NCBI GenBank assembly: GCA_018242605.1
Contig: JAFEBP010000014.1
Span: 124,001-188,000 of the forward strand
From: Planctomycetota bacterium
GTDB lineage: Bacteria; Planctomycetota; Phycisphaerae; Phycisphaerales; UBA1924
Direction: 5' to 3'
Length of the DNA stretch: 64,000 nucleotides
Position 1 is the first letter of the stretch; the number at the start of each line of letters is the position of its first letter. Shown here in pieces: positions 44,660 through 53,122 of this stretch. The translations under genes and the position numbers were made by a program. A model generated the notes under the pieces. The model did no database searches. It was not told the DNA's origin and saw nothing but the letters and a program-made list of their open reading frames with translations.

Positions 44660-46863
44660 GCCCGCACCTTATCACCCAGGTATTGCCGCAGCGACCGCCA
44701 CCACTGCGCCAGCAGCGGCCGCGGCGCGGTATCGAATCGGACATTGGCCCGCAGCCCCGGCTGCCATCCCGTCTGCGGCGTCTGGGGGACCAGTTCCACC
44801 ACGAACTGCGGCGTGAGCGAAGTCTTGCGTTCCGGGTCTCGGGGATCGAGCACCACCTCGCCGCCGGCGTCGGTCGTCAGCGACCGGTTGGTCACCTCGC
44901 GCGAGCCCACCGGGGCCACGCGGATCACCGAGGCCGGCACCACGCGCCCCGCGTCGCCCCGCACGCGGATCGAAGCCGTCGGCGCCGCCCGTCGCGACGC
45001 GTCGAAGATGTACGCCTGCTCGCGGTCCGCCACCGCGCTGCGCACCGTGAGCTGATCGGAGATCACCAGCCCCATCAGGCTCCCGTGCGTCACGTACCGG
45101 CCCGCCAGGTCGCGCAGCCGGATCTGCGACTTGGGCATCGGCGCCACGCGCCCGGCGATGCCCGACCGCACGGTGAGCGCGTCGGCCTTCTGCTGCGCCC
45201 GGGCCAGCGCGCCGGCCATCTGCTCCACGCGGATCGCAGAGATCGTGTGCTCCTGCGGCACATCCGCCGAGGCCGCGTCGCTGTACGAGAGGGCCTTGGC
45301 GTAATCCGCCTGCGCCCGGGCCAGTTCCGCCATCACCTGCGGGTTGCGCATGGTGAGCAGCACGTCCCCCGGCTTCACGCGGTCACCTTCCTGCACCTTG
45401 AACTCTTCGATGAACCCGTCCTCGCCCGCGCGGATCGGCTCCTGCGCCGCCGGTTCGATGATGCCCGGCGCGTACGCCGGCGCGGGGAACGGGATCAGCC
45501 CGGTGACCAGCAGCACCGCCGCCAGCGCCGCCGCGGATATCCCCACCGCCCGCGACCGCCGGCCCAGCAGCACCGGCGACGCCGCCAGGAACCCCAGCCC
45601 CTTGAGCAGCGGCCACGCCACCCACATGCAGCCCGCCGCGATCGCCAGCACCGCCCCGAGCGTGAAGTACCTCTGGTCGCTCCACAGGAAGAGCACGATG
45701 CCCATGCTCACGATGATCCGGTAGGGCGTCGCCATCACCTGGTAGACGAGCAGCACCCAGAACTCGGTATCGTCGCGCACCGCCGGCGGCTGCGCCGAGG
45801 TGACCTTGAACGCGTGCCGCAGCGTGAGGAACCGCAGCAGTTCGCCGCCGCGCTGCGCCAGGTTGGGCGAGCCCAGCACGTCGGACAGGATGTAATAGCC
45901 GTCGTACCGCATGAGCGGGTTGGCGTTGAACACCAGGGTCGTGACGCCGCTGATGAGCATGATGTTGTACGTGAGGGTCCGCAGCGTGTTGGCGCTGTCG
46001 TCGGCGTGTGCCCAGATCACCGCCGCGATCCCGGCGACGAAGGTCTCAAAGAGCATCCCCCCGCACGAGACCATGACCCGCTTCCACACCGGCGAGAAGC
46101 GCCACGCGTCGGAGGTGTCGCAGTACGGGAACGGGATGATGTACGCCACCAGCATCATCCCGATCTCGGTGCACCGCCCGCCCATCGCCTTGCAGGCGCA
46201 GGCGTGCCCCAGCTCGTGCCACGCCCGGATCAGCATGAACAGCACGGCCATCTGCACCAGGTTCGCGGGCTCCAGCACGCCGTTGAGGCTGCTGAACAGC
46301 GCCGGGATGTTCGTGAGCACGCTGTACAACCCCGCCAGCACCACCAGCAGGTACACCGCCAGCCCCGCACGCGAGAAGATCGGCGCGATCAGGTGCTTGC
46401 ACCGCTCCAGCACCCGCTCGGGGTTGAACAGCGGCAGCACGAGCGACAGCCCCGAGCCGGTGCGCAGTTTCATCCGCCGCTTGGCCGCCTCGCGGTGGCG
46501 GCGTTCGATCATGTCGGCCGCGAGCGGCAGCTCCCCGCCCAGCAGCCCGAAATACTGCAGCTTGCTCAGCACGTCGATGCACTCGCGCTGCGTCGGGGCG
46601 TCGTCGCCGCGCTGCGCGTTGCACGCGTCCCAGGCGTCCTGCACCGTTCGTTTCCCGTCAAGAAAGCCGATGAAGAAATACGCGGACTCGCTGAGCCGGT
46701 AGAAGTTCCCGCCCGCCGGGTCCTCGATGATGTACGACACCGAATCGTCGCGCCGCTGCACCGTGATGCGAGCGTGCGTGGAGACCCGCGGGCGCGTCGG
46801 CCCCACGCGATACCACAGATCGCTGAACGATGAACCGGGGTCTTGGCGGAGCAGTGCGAGCAT
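44656..46863 (-). CDS. PqqD-like/site-2 protease (M50)/HlyD fusion membrane protein
   Basis: This is one chain of 735 residues with three parts. Residues ~30-115 resemble a PqqD/RRE-type winged-helix domain (VSYIIEDPAGGNFYRLSES, then FLDGKRTVQDAWDAC), the type that binds peptide precursors. Residues ~165-465 are a polytopic M50-like region with HELGH at 216-220 and NPLMRYDGYY ending in Asp321, the two zinc-site motifs of site-2 proteases. Residues ~465-735 are an HlyD-type adaptor with a lipoyl-like half-motif (IRAGEDGFIEEFKVQEGDRV) and helical hairpin. The 3' end overlaps the SecA-like gene. The role is inferred: handling and export of a small protein or peptide. Confidence 0.85.
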   Translation of the reverse strand: MLALLRQDPGSSFSDLWYRVGPTRPRVSTHARITVQRRDDSVSYIIEDPAGGNFYRLSESAYFFIGFLDGKRTVQDAWDACNAQRGDDAPTQRECIDVLSKLQYFGLLGGELPLAADMIERRHREAAKRRMKLRTGSGLSLVLPLFNPERVLERCKHLIAPIFSRAGLAVYLLVVLAGLYSVLTNIPALFSSLNGVLEPANLVQMAVLFMLIRAWHELGHACACKAMGGRCTEIGMMLVAYIIPFPYCDTSDAWRFSPVWKRVMVSCGGMLFETFVAGIAAVIWAHADDSANTLRTLTYNIMLISGVTTLVFNANPLMRYDGYYILSDVLGSPNLAQRGGELLRFLTLRHAFKVTSAQPPAVRDDTEFWVLLVYQVMATPYRIIVSMGIVLFLWSDQRYFTLGAVLAIAAGCMWVAWPLLKGLGFLAASPVLLGRRSRAVGISAAALAAVLLVTGLIPFPAPAYAPGIIEPAAQEPIRAGEDGFIEEFKVQEGDRVKPGDVLLTMRNPQVMAELARAQADYAKALSYSDAASADVPQEHTISAIRVEQMAGALARAQQKADALTVRSGIAGRVAPMPKSQIRLRDLAGRYVTHGSLMGLVISDQLTVRSAVADREQAYIFDASRRAAPTASIRVRGDAGRVVPASVIRVAPVGSREVTNRSLTTDAGGEVVLDPRDPERKTSLTPQFVVELVPQTPQTGWQPGLRANVRFDTAPRPLLAQWWRSLRQYLGDKVRA

Positions 46864-46942
46864 CGGAAAAAATCAGTCTGTCATCGGGCGGTCGGTTTTC
46901 GCGGTAGTGGTGGTGGTTTGGGGGGCTAGCACGCGGCGGGGC

Positions 46943-48892
46943 TTACCACCACCAGCGCATCCGGACCTCATCCACCACCGGACGCAGCAGCGTGGCCAGC
47001 GGCGTGGTCCATCCGTCGTCCAGTTTCGCCGTGCCCGTCATGCCCGGCCGCAGCGTCCGCAACGCCGCGTCCCCGTCGGCCACGGCGGGGGTGAGTTCAA
47101 CCTCGTACGTCTGCGCCCCGTCCCGCGCCTCGGCCACGGGCGTGATGCGCGCCACCGTCATCGGCATCTTCTCTCCCGGCAGGGCCTTGCCCACGAACCG
47201 GCCCGTCTGCCCCTGCTTCACGCGCAGGATGTCGCGCTCGCCCACGAACGCCACGCAGACCTTCTTGTCCGTCACCACCTCGAAGAGCGGCTGCGTCGGG
47301 TCCACCTTCGCACGCACGTACTGCTCCAGGTCCCCCTTGCCCACCACGCCGTCGATCGGCGAGCGGATCACCGCGTGCGCCAGGTTCTCGCGGGCCATGT
47401 CCGCCACCGCCCTGGATTTCGCCGCGTCGTACTCGTACTGCTTGGCCTTGGCCAGTTCACCCTTGCTCAGCGCCGCGGCGTGCTGCGTCAACTGCGACGC
47501 CTGCTCGCTCTCGGCCTGCACCAGTTGCAGCCGCATCTCCGCCGTGTCCATCTCCGCCAGCACGTCGCCCGCCTTCACCTCGTCGCCGGGCTTGACCTTC
47601 ACCGCCGCCAGGTAGCCCGAGTACGGCGGGACGATCGTCCTCGCCGCCGCGGCCTTCACTTCCGCTGGCGATGAAATCCGCGACGGCACCGGCAGGACCG
47701 TCGCGCCCAGGAGCGTCGCCAGCACCAGGGCAACGACCAGCTTCATGCCCGTGTGCCGCGGCCCCACCGCCTGCACCGCCAGCTCGCGCGCCCGGTCGCG
47801 GATCACTTCGTACACGCCCCGGTCCGCCAGCCGCCGCGTCCACAGCGCGGGCCCGACCGTTTCGGCCACCAGCCGCAGCAGCGCGACCGCGCCGAAGGGG
47901 AACGGCGCGTCGGCCTCGCGCTCCAGGATCGCCACGCCCACCAGGTCGCCCTCCACCCGCAGCGGTAGGCTCAGGAGCGCGGCGGGCCCGAAGCGGCGCG
48001 ACAGTTCCTCGTGCGCCCGGCGCACCCGGCGCTGCGCGGGGTCCGCTTCCGCGTCGGCCGGCGCGGGGAAAATGATTTCGCAGTCCTGCGATGCGGCTTC
48101 TTCCATCGCGGCTTCCAGGGCCTCCACCGCCGGGGCGTTGCGGTCGATGCTGTCCGCGCCGCTCACCGCCACCAGCCGCAGAAAATCGCCCTTCACCAGC
48201 CCGATGGAGACCCGCGTGGCGCCGAAGCGGCGCTTCAGTTCGTGGCACAGGATCGCGCCCATCCCCGCCGCCGTCCCGCCCTGCTGCGACGCGTCGAGCA
48301 GTTCCACCGTCTGCCGCAGCATGAGCTTCTGCTCGGCCTCGGTCAGGCACTGCTGCTTCCACAGGAAGGCCTCGAAGCGCCCCGCCGCGAGCACCAGCGT
48401 GCGCAGTGCGTCGGGCTCGGAGTACCCCTGCCTGGGCGCCGCCAGGATCACCGTGGCGCCCTCGATGCGTCCGTCCGCCGCGAGCGGCGTGGCCAGCGCC
48501 CGCAGGCGCACCTCATCGCCGTACATCGCGCGGTTGCCGCGAGAGAGCGCGATCGTGTCGCCGCGCCCGTGGGCCCCCGGCTCCGCCACCGTCTCGGCCG
48601 CGAGCCGTTCCAGGCGCGTCAGGATCGCGGGCGCGAGCGGATCGGTCCCGTCGGTGATGCGGTTGATCGCCGGCGCGCGGAAGATCGCCGCGGGCGGCAC
48701 CGGCGTTTCGCCCCCGACCCCCAGGAAGACCGCGCCCGCCACGCCCTCGACCAGGGCGCACTGGGCTTCCAGCAGTTTCTGGAGGAACGCGGCCACCTGC
48801 TCGCGCGGGTCCGGGCCGGACGCGATCGATCCGCCCTCTTCGGGCGGCCGGGCCGCTTCATCGTCTTGTGTCTGCGCTTTGGTGGTGGTCAT
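46943..48892 (-). CDS. GAF-domain/HlyD adaptor fusion protein
   Basis: This 649-residue protein has a cytoplasmic N-terminal half with a GAF domain around 195-350 (TAAGMGAILCHELKRRFGATR, LLSLPLRVEGDLVGVAILER). The single transmembrane helix is at ~383-402 (KLVVALVLATLLGATVL). Next comes an HlyD-type periplasmic adaptor: lipoyl half-motif IVPPYSGYLAAVKVKPGDEV, a helical hairpin (QAESEQASQLTQHAAALSKG), second half VIRSPIDGVVGKGDLEQYVR, and a beta-barrel. GAF domains bind small molecules, so export may be ligand-gated. It is transcribed 79 bases before the M50/HlyD gene and is probably first in the operon. Confidence 0.87.
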   Translation of the reverse strand: MTTTKAQTQDDEAARPPEEGGSIASGPDPREQVAAFLQKLLEAQCALVEGVAGAVFLGVGGETPVPPAAIFRAPAINRITDGTDPLAPAILTRLERLAAETVAEPGAHGRGDTIALSRGNRAMYGDEVRLRALATPLAADGRIEGATVILAAPRQGYSEPDALRTLVLAAGRFEAFLWKQQCLTEAEQKLMLRQTVELLDASQQGGTAAGMGAILCHELKRRFGATRVSIGLVKGDFLRLVAVSGADSIDRNAPAVEALEAAMEEAASQDCEIIFPAPADAEADPAQRRVRRAHEELSRRFGPAALLSLPLRVEGDLVGVAILEREADAPFPFGAVALLRLVAETVGPALWTRRLADRGVYEVIRDRARELAVQAVGPRHTGMKLVVALVLATLLGATVLPVPSRISSPAEVKAAAARTIVPPYSGYLAAVKVKPGDEVKAGDVLAEMDTAEMRLQLVQAESEQASQLTQHAAALSKGELAKAKQYEYDAAKSRAVADMARENLAHAVIRSPIDGVVGKGDLEQYVRAKVDPTQPLFEVVTDKKVCVAFVGERDILRVKQGQTGRFVGKALPGEKMPMTVARITPVAEARDGAQTYEVELTPAVADGDAALRTLRPGMTGTAKLDDGWTTPLATLLRPVVDEVRMRWWW

Positions 48893-49070
48893 GGGTGGGT
48901 GCGCCGAGGAACTTTATGTTGACCGTGCAAGGGGCGCATAGGCAATCTATACGCAGCCGTGCGTCCACGGTCGCTTCCCCGGCGTTGAACCGATCAGGCA
49001 CCGCCCGTTCCCGGGCCGAAGAGCCCTTTTTGAAGCAAAATCCGGGTGAAACGAACGACCTTCGTCGCGT

Positions 49071-49787
49071 CTATGCGGGTTTTGATTGGGTGGATCGCTT
49101 CCCGCGGGGCAACTCGCACGCGATGCCGAACTCCCGGCAGATCTCGTGGTCCGCGCAGCACGCCCCCCGCGCCTTGCAGGCCCGCCGCCCGTGCCAGATG
49201 AGCATGTGCGACGCGTCGCACCAGCTCTCGCGCGGGAAGAGCGCCATCAGGTGCCGCTCCACCATCGCCACGGTGGTGTCCTTGGGCACCAGTTTCATCC
49301 GCTTGCTCAGCCGCTCGATGTGCGTATCCACCACGAACCCGTCGTTCACGCCGAACGCGTTGCCCAGCACCACGTTCGCCGTCTTGCGGGCCACCCCCCG
49401 TAGCGTGAGCAGTTCATCCATCGTCCGCGGCACCTGCCCCCCGAACTGCGCCACCACCGCCGTCATCGCCGCGTGCACCGCCTTGGCCTTGTTCCGGAAG
49501 AGGCCGATCGACTTGATGAACGGCTCGATCTCCGCCGGCGTCGCGTTGGCGTAGTCCCGGGGCGTCGGGAACTTGGCGAACAGCGCGGGCGTCGCCTTGT
49601 TCACCCCGACATCCGTCGCCTGCGCCGAGAGGATCGTGGCGATCAGCAGTTCGTGCGGAGACTTGTAGTCCAACTCGCAGTGCGCATCGGGATAGTGCGT
49701 GCGCAGCGCTCCGAGCAGGCTCGCGGCGCGCTTCTTCTCCGCCGCAGTGACCTTGGGCAGTTCAAACGGAATCTCGTTCTCGGGCAT
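49071..49787 (-). CDS. nth: Endonuclease III-family DNA glycosylase
   Basis: This 238-residue protein has a helix-hairpin-helix followed by the GPD segment (LLTLRGVARKTANVVLGNA and VVDTHIERLSKRM). The Lys after GVAR and the Asp of VDTHI are the catalytic pair of this family, which excises oxidised pyrimidines and nicks abasic sites. The C-terminal iron-sulphur loop is unusual: after HGRRAC the Cys pattern is C-x5-CC-x5-C then C seven positions later, rather than the standard C-x6-C-x2-C-x5-C. The cluster may be missing or bound differently. Divergent from tsaB, 75 bases apart. Confidence 0.92.
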   Translation of the reverse strand: MPENEIPFELPKVTAAEKKRAASLLGALRTHYPDAHCELDYKSPHELLIATILSAQATDVGVNKATPALFAKFPTPRDYANATPAEIEPFIKSIGLFRNKAKAVHAAMTAVVAQFGGQVPRTMDELLTLRGVARKTANVVLGNAFGVNDGFVVDTHIERLSKRMKLVPKDTTVAMVERHLMALFPRESWCDASHMLIWHGRRACKARGACCADHEICREFGIACELPRGKRSTQSKPA

Positions 49788-49862
49788 CGTGAAAGCCTAC
49801 GCCCGCAACGCCGCGGTTGCGTCGGGCCTCGCGATCCGCGTTCACGCCTCCTAGCGTTGCCC

Positions 49863-50549
49863 GTGCCCAGCGAACGCGGCCTGATCCTGGCGATCGAAAC
49901 CAGCAACCCCTCGGCGTGGCAGCCGGGCGCCCCGTGCAAGCCGGGCGTCGCGGTGGGCCGCCGGGGAGAAGTGCTCGGCCGCGCCGACATCGACCCCACC
50001 GCCACCCACGACGACGCCCTCATGGTCGCCGTCGACGCCGCGATGCGAGCGGCCTCCGCCACGCCCCGCCACCTCTCCCGCGTCGCCGTCTCCGCCGGCC
50101 CCGGCGGGTACACCGCCGTCCGCCTCGCCGTCACCACCGCCAAGCTCATCGCCGAGGCCACCGGCGCCGAGTGCGTCGCGGTGCCCACCGCCCACGTCGT
50201 GGCCCGGCGCGTCGACGCCGCGGGCCAACCCTTCGCGGTGCTCCTGGCGTCCAAGGGCCAGACCGCCTGGTGCACCGTCTTCGCGCCCGGCGGCCCGCGG
50301 GCCGGCGCGCTCGTCGGCCCCGCCGATGTCGCGGGCCTCAACGTCGGCCTCTTCATCGCCGATCGCTTTCTCCCGCCCGCCATCCGCGAAGCCGCCGCCG
50401 GCGCGCGGATCATCCCGCCGGTGTTCGACGCCGCCGCGTGCATCGAAGCCTCCTTCGACTTCCCCGCCGTCGATCCGATCGCGCTCACGCCGATCTATCC
50501 GCGCGAGCCCGAAGCAATCACCAAGTGGCGGGCTCTGCACCCCGGCTGA
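49863..50549 (+). CDS. tsaB: tRNA N6-threonylcarbamoyladenosine factor TsaB
   Basis: This 228-residue protein has an ASKHA-fold start (LILAIETSNPSAWQPG) and the TsaB/YeaZ signature VSAGPGGYTAVRLAVTTAKL, close to the family's GPGSFTGLR. TsaB partners TsaD in making the t6A modification of ANN-decoding tRNAs. The GTG at 49863 is chosen because upstream codons come from the antisense shadow of nth. The C-terminal region (PVFDAAACIEASFDFPAVD, LTPIYPREPEA) fits the variable end of the family. The partner tsaD and tsaE genes are not in this window. Confidence 0.85.
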   Translation: MPSERGLILAIETSNPSAWQPGAPCKPGVAVGRRGEVLGRADIDPTATHDDALMVAVDAAMRAASATPRHLSRVAVSAGPGGYTAVRLAVTTAKLIAEATGAECVAVPTAHVVARRVDAAGQPFAVLLASKGQTAWCTVFAPGGPRAGALVGPADVAGLNVGLFIADRFLPPAIREAAAGARIIPPVFDAAACIEASFDFPAVDPIALTPIYPREPEAITKWRALHPG

Positions 50550-50796
50550 TAATCGAGCCCGACGTATGTGGACTCACCCGGCGCGGGGATATTTCCACCA
50601 CAAACCGGTGCCTCCGCGGCCCGAGCGGGCGGCCTTCTCCAGAACCATCCGCAGCGATTCGATGCATCGTTCGGCGCTTCTGTGAAGTTGGGAAGAGTGG
50701 GGGCCGATCACAGCGTGTGCCGCTTAGGTAACAAGCGGGCCTTGGGTGGCCACGGACGGCACGCCCCGCCCGGTTGTTCGTCGTGTGCGCGTGTAC

Positions 50797-50802
50797 GGAG
50801 GT
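50797..50802 (+). promoter_or_regulatory. Shine-Dalgarno GGAGGT deciding the GTG start at 50809
   Basis: GGAGGT lies six bases before the GTG at 50809, ideal spacing. The upstream in-frame GTG at 50746 lacks such a site, which settles the start of the response regulator gene. Confidence 0.7.
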
Positions 50803-50808
50803 TTCGCA

Positions 50809-51438
50809 GTGGACGAGAACACCCCAGACACTTCTCCGCCCGAGGATCTCTCGCAGAAGAGGGTGTTCACCACCGGCGAAGCGGCCGAGGTCTGCCGCGT
50901 GAGCCAGCAGACCATCATCCGGTGCTTCGACGCCGGACGACTGACCGGCTTCCGGGTGCCCGGGAGCAAGTTCCGCCGGATCCCTCGTGAAGACCTCATC
51001 CGCTTCATGAAGGCCAACAACATCCCGCTCGACGCGCTGGAATCACCCAGGCGTCGCGTGCTGGTGGTGGACGACGACCCCGCCGTGATCCAGATGTACC
51101 AGGACGCCTTCGGACGCGACCCGCGGCTGGAAATCCGCGCCGCCGCCAGCGCCTACGACGCCGGCATCCTCACCGAGAGCTTCCGCCCCGCCCTCATCAT
51201 CCTGGATTACATGCTCCCGGACCTCAGCGGCGCCGCGGTCTGCTCACGCGTCCGCGGCGATCCGCGCTACGCCGACATGAAGATCCTGTGCGTCAGCGGC
51301 GTCGCCAAGCCCGAAGAGATCAAGAGCCTCGTGGCCGCCGGCGCCGACGCGTTCCTCAAGAAGCCCTTCGACTTCACCACGCTGATGGACAAGGTCACAG
51401 AGCTGCTCGCGCTCAACGCACCCCCCCGACAGGATTAA
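50809..51438 (+). CDS. HTH-REC response regulator
   Basis: This 209-residue protein has reversed order compared with most response regulators. An excisionase/MerR-like HTH comes first (VFTTGEAAEVCRVSQQTIIR, then GRLTGFRVPGSKFRRIPRED). The receiver domain follows (VLVVDDDPAVIQMYQDAFGR with the acidic pair, LIILDYMLPDLSG with the phospho-acceptor Asp, LCVSGVA, and FLKKPFD with the conserved Lys). It ends nine bases before the HDOD gene, so they form an operon. A sensor kinase is not seen nearby. The HTH may place DNA or another helix-binding partner under phosphorylation control. Confidence 0.88.
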   Translation: MDENTPDTSPPEDLSQKRVFTTGEAAEVCRVSQQTIIRCFDAGRLTGFRVPGSKFRRIPREDLIRFMKANNIPLDALESPRRRVLVVDDDPAVIQMYQDAFGRDPRLEIRAAASAYDAGILTESFRPALIILDYMLPDLSGAAVCSRVRGDPRYADMKILCVSGVAKPEEIKSLVAAGADAFLKKPFDFTTLMDKVTELLALNAPPRQD

Positions 51439-51447
51439 CCACCCCGC

Positions 51448-52503
51448 ATGACCGCCGGCGTGACACAATCGCCAGAATCGGCCAAGCGATCGCAGCGCGT
51501 CGAGTCCATCCTGACGCGCGTGCACGATCTGCCCACGCTCTCGCCCGTGGCCACGCGCCTGTTGGCCGTGGGCCGCTCGCGCGACGCGGACATGAAGGAG
51601 ATCGTCAAGCTCATCGAGTCCGACCCCGCGCTCTCCACGCGCCTGCTGGCTCTGTGCCGCCGCGCGGACAAGGGGCTGGGAGAACGCATCACCACCGTCA
51701 AGCGGGCGGTGCTCATGCTCGGCTTTGAGTCCGTCCGCTCCGCCGCGCTCTCGGTGGCCGTGTACGACCACCTGCGCCGCGATGATGACCCCACCCGCGC
51801 CGCCCTCGACCACGAACTCGCCGCCGGCATGGCGCTTGACCTGGCCACACCGGCCTTCGACCGCCAGGGCTACTGGCAGCACCTGCTCGCCGTGGCGTGC
51901 GCCGCCGAGTCCATCGCGGAGGCGCACCCCAAGCTCCGCGTGCAGGGCTCCGAGGTCTTTCTGGCGGGGCTGCTGCACGGCATCGGCAAGCTCGCGCTCG
52001 ACCTGATGTTCCCCAAGGCCTACTCCAACGTGCTGCGCATCGCCCGCCTGCGATGCCGCGCCAGCGCCGAGGTTGAACTCCAGGTCTTCGGCCTGGACCA
52101 CTGCACCGTGGGCGAGCGGCTCGCGCACCACTGGGAACTGCCCCCGGCCGTGATCGCCACGACGCTCATGCACGCCTTCCCGCCCAACGACGCCGCGGGC
52201 GACACCTCGTCCCGCATCGTCTCGATCGTGTCCGTCGCCAAGCGCGTGTGCCGTGAACTCCACCTGGGCTGGTCCGGCGACTTCGACACCCCGCCCAACT
52301 CCGCCGGCGGCTGGCGCACCCTCGGGCTCGACGCCCGCGGCCCCACGGCCATCATCCCCGCGCTGCTCGAAACGCTCGCCGACCGCTGCGAGGTGCTGGG
52401 CCTGGGCAAGTTCACGCCCCTGGAACTGCTCACCCAGGGCGTCTTCAACGCCAACCAGCGCCTCGTCGACGCTCACCTGGCGTTGGGCGACAAGCCTGTC
52501 TGA
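51448..52503 (+). CDS. HDOD-domain signalling protein
   Basis: This 351-residue protein opens with an HDOD segment (LPTLSPVATRLLAVGRSRDA, IVKLIESDPALSTRLLALCR, ITTVKRAVLMLGFESVRSAA). The family resembles HD-GYP/HD phosphohydrolases but usually lacks the metal site; here FLAGLLHGIGKLALDLMFP preserves an HG-type motif. HDOD proteins act in two-component and c-di-GMP-related signalling, often as adaptors. It is cotranscribed with the HTH-REC regulator. The C-terminal third is helical with no named domain. Confidence 0.87.
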   Translation: MTAGVTQSPESAKRSQRVESILTRVHDLPTLSPVATRLLAVGRSRDADMKEIVKLIESDPALSTRLLALCRRADKGLGERITTVKRAVLMLGFESVRSAALSVAVYDHLRRDDDPTRAALDHELAAGMALDLATPAFDRQGYWQHLLAVACAAESIAEAHPKLRVQGSEVFLAGLLHGIGKLALDLMFPKAYSNVLRIARLRCRASAEVELQVFGLDHCTVGERLAHHWELPPAVIATTLMHAFPPNDAAGDTSSRIVSIVSVAKRVCRELHLGWSGDFDTPPNSAGGWRTLGLDARGPTAIIPALLETLADRCEVLGLGKFTPLELLTQGVFNANQRLVDAHLALGDKPV

Positions 52504-52597
52504 GGAGTCGGCTTCAACCCCTTCGATCGCGTCGCCGATCGCGCCATTGGAGTGCGGAACCTCCCGAGCGCCACGCTCCAACGGCGAATCACCTGTC

Positions 52598-53077
52598 ATG
52601 TGCAACCTCTTCCAGTTGTTGGAGCGGACGAGGAGCCGGGGGGCCAGGATTTTGTTCTTCACGGCCCTGATCGCAGTGCTCCTCGCGTTGCTTCCCCCGC
52701 AGTTGTGCATCGGCGTCCTCCCGCCCGGCCCGATCGGCGTGAGCATCAGCGAGGGCGGAGCGCAGCTGGGCTTGCGGGGCAGTTCCGGCTTTTATCCCGG
52801 CGTCTTCGTCTCGGAAATTGAGCCCGCGGCCCGCTACAACTGGTGGGCGAGGCTGAACGTGATCGGCGGCATGCCGAGCCTGCACGTTCCCTTCTGGCTG
52901 ATCGCTCTGGCGTTCGCCGACGCGGGCCTGCTGCTGGAGCGGCGCACGCGTTGTTCGTTCGGAATCGGCCGGTGTGACGCGTGCGGGTACGACCGCAAGG
53001 GTCTTGCCGCTCGCCTGGCCTGCCCGGAATGCGGAGCCGCCGAGACCCCGGCCACGTGCGGCGCACCCGCCCAATGA
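52598..53077 (+). CDS. Membrane protein with C-terminal zinc-ribbon
   Basis: This 159-residue protein has hydrophobic segments near 15-40 (ILFFTALIAVLLALLPPQLC) and ~90-110 (VPFWLIALAFADAGLLLE). The C-terminal ribbon reads CDACGYDRKGL...CPECGAAE, a two-pair Cys zinc finger common in small planctomycete membrane proteins (often CxxCGYDLxG...CPECG). No enzymatic motif is seen. It starts 94 bases after the HDOD gene. It may serve as a partner-binding module; the function is unknown. The longer upstream reading overlaps the HDOD gene end and is unlikely. Confidence 0.7.
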   Translation: MCNLFQLLERTRSRGARILFFTALIAVLLALLPPQLCIGVLPPGPIGVSISEGGAQLGLRGSSGFYPGVFVSEIEPAARYNWWARLNVIGGMPSLHVPFWLIALAFADAGLLLERRTRCSFGIGRCDACGYDRKGLAARLACPECGAAETPATCGAPAQ

Positions 53078-53099
53078 AAAACCGCCCTTGCGGGCGGTT
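53076..53099 (-). terminator. Terminator shared by convergent genes
   Basis: AACCGCCC at 53080-53087 pairs with GGGCGGTT at 53092-53099 across a 4-base loop. On the minus strand it is followed by a run of T, ending the ClpP-fold protease gene. It also lies directly after the stop of the plus-strand zinc-ribbon gene. Confidence 0.8.
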
Positions 53100-53122
53100 C
53101 GTGGTTCAGGGTCGGGCGGTGC

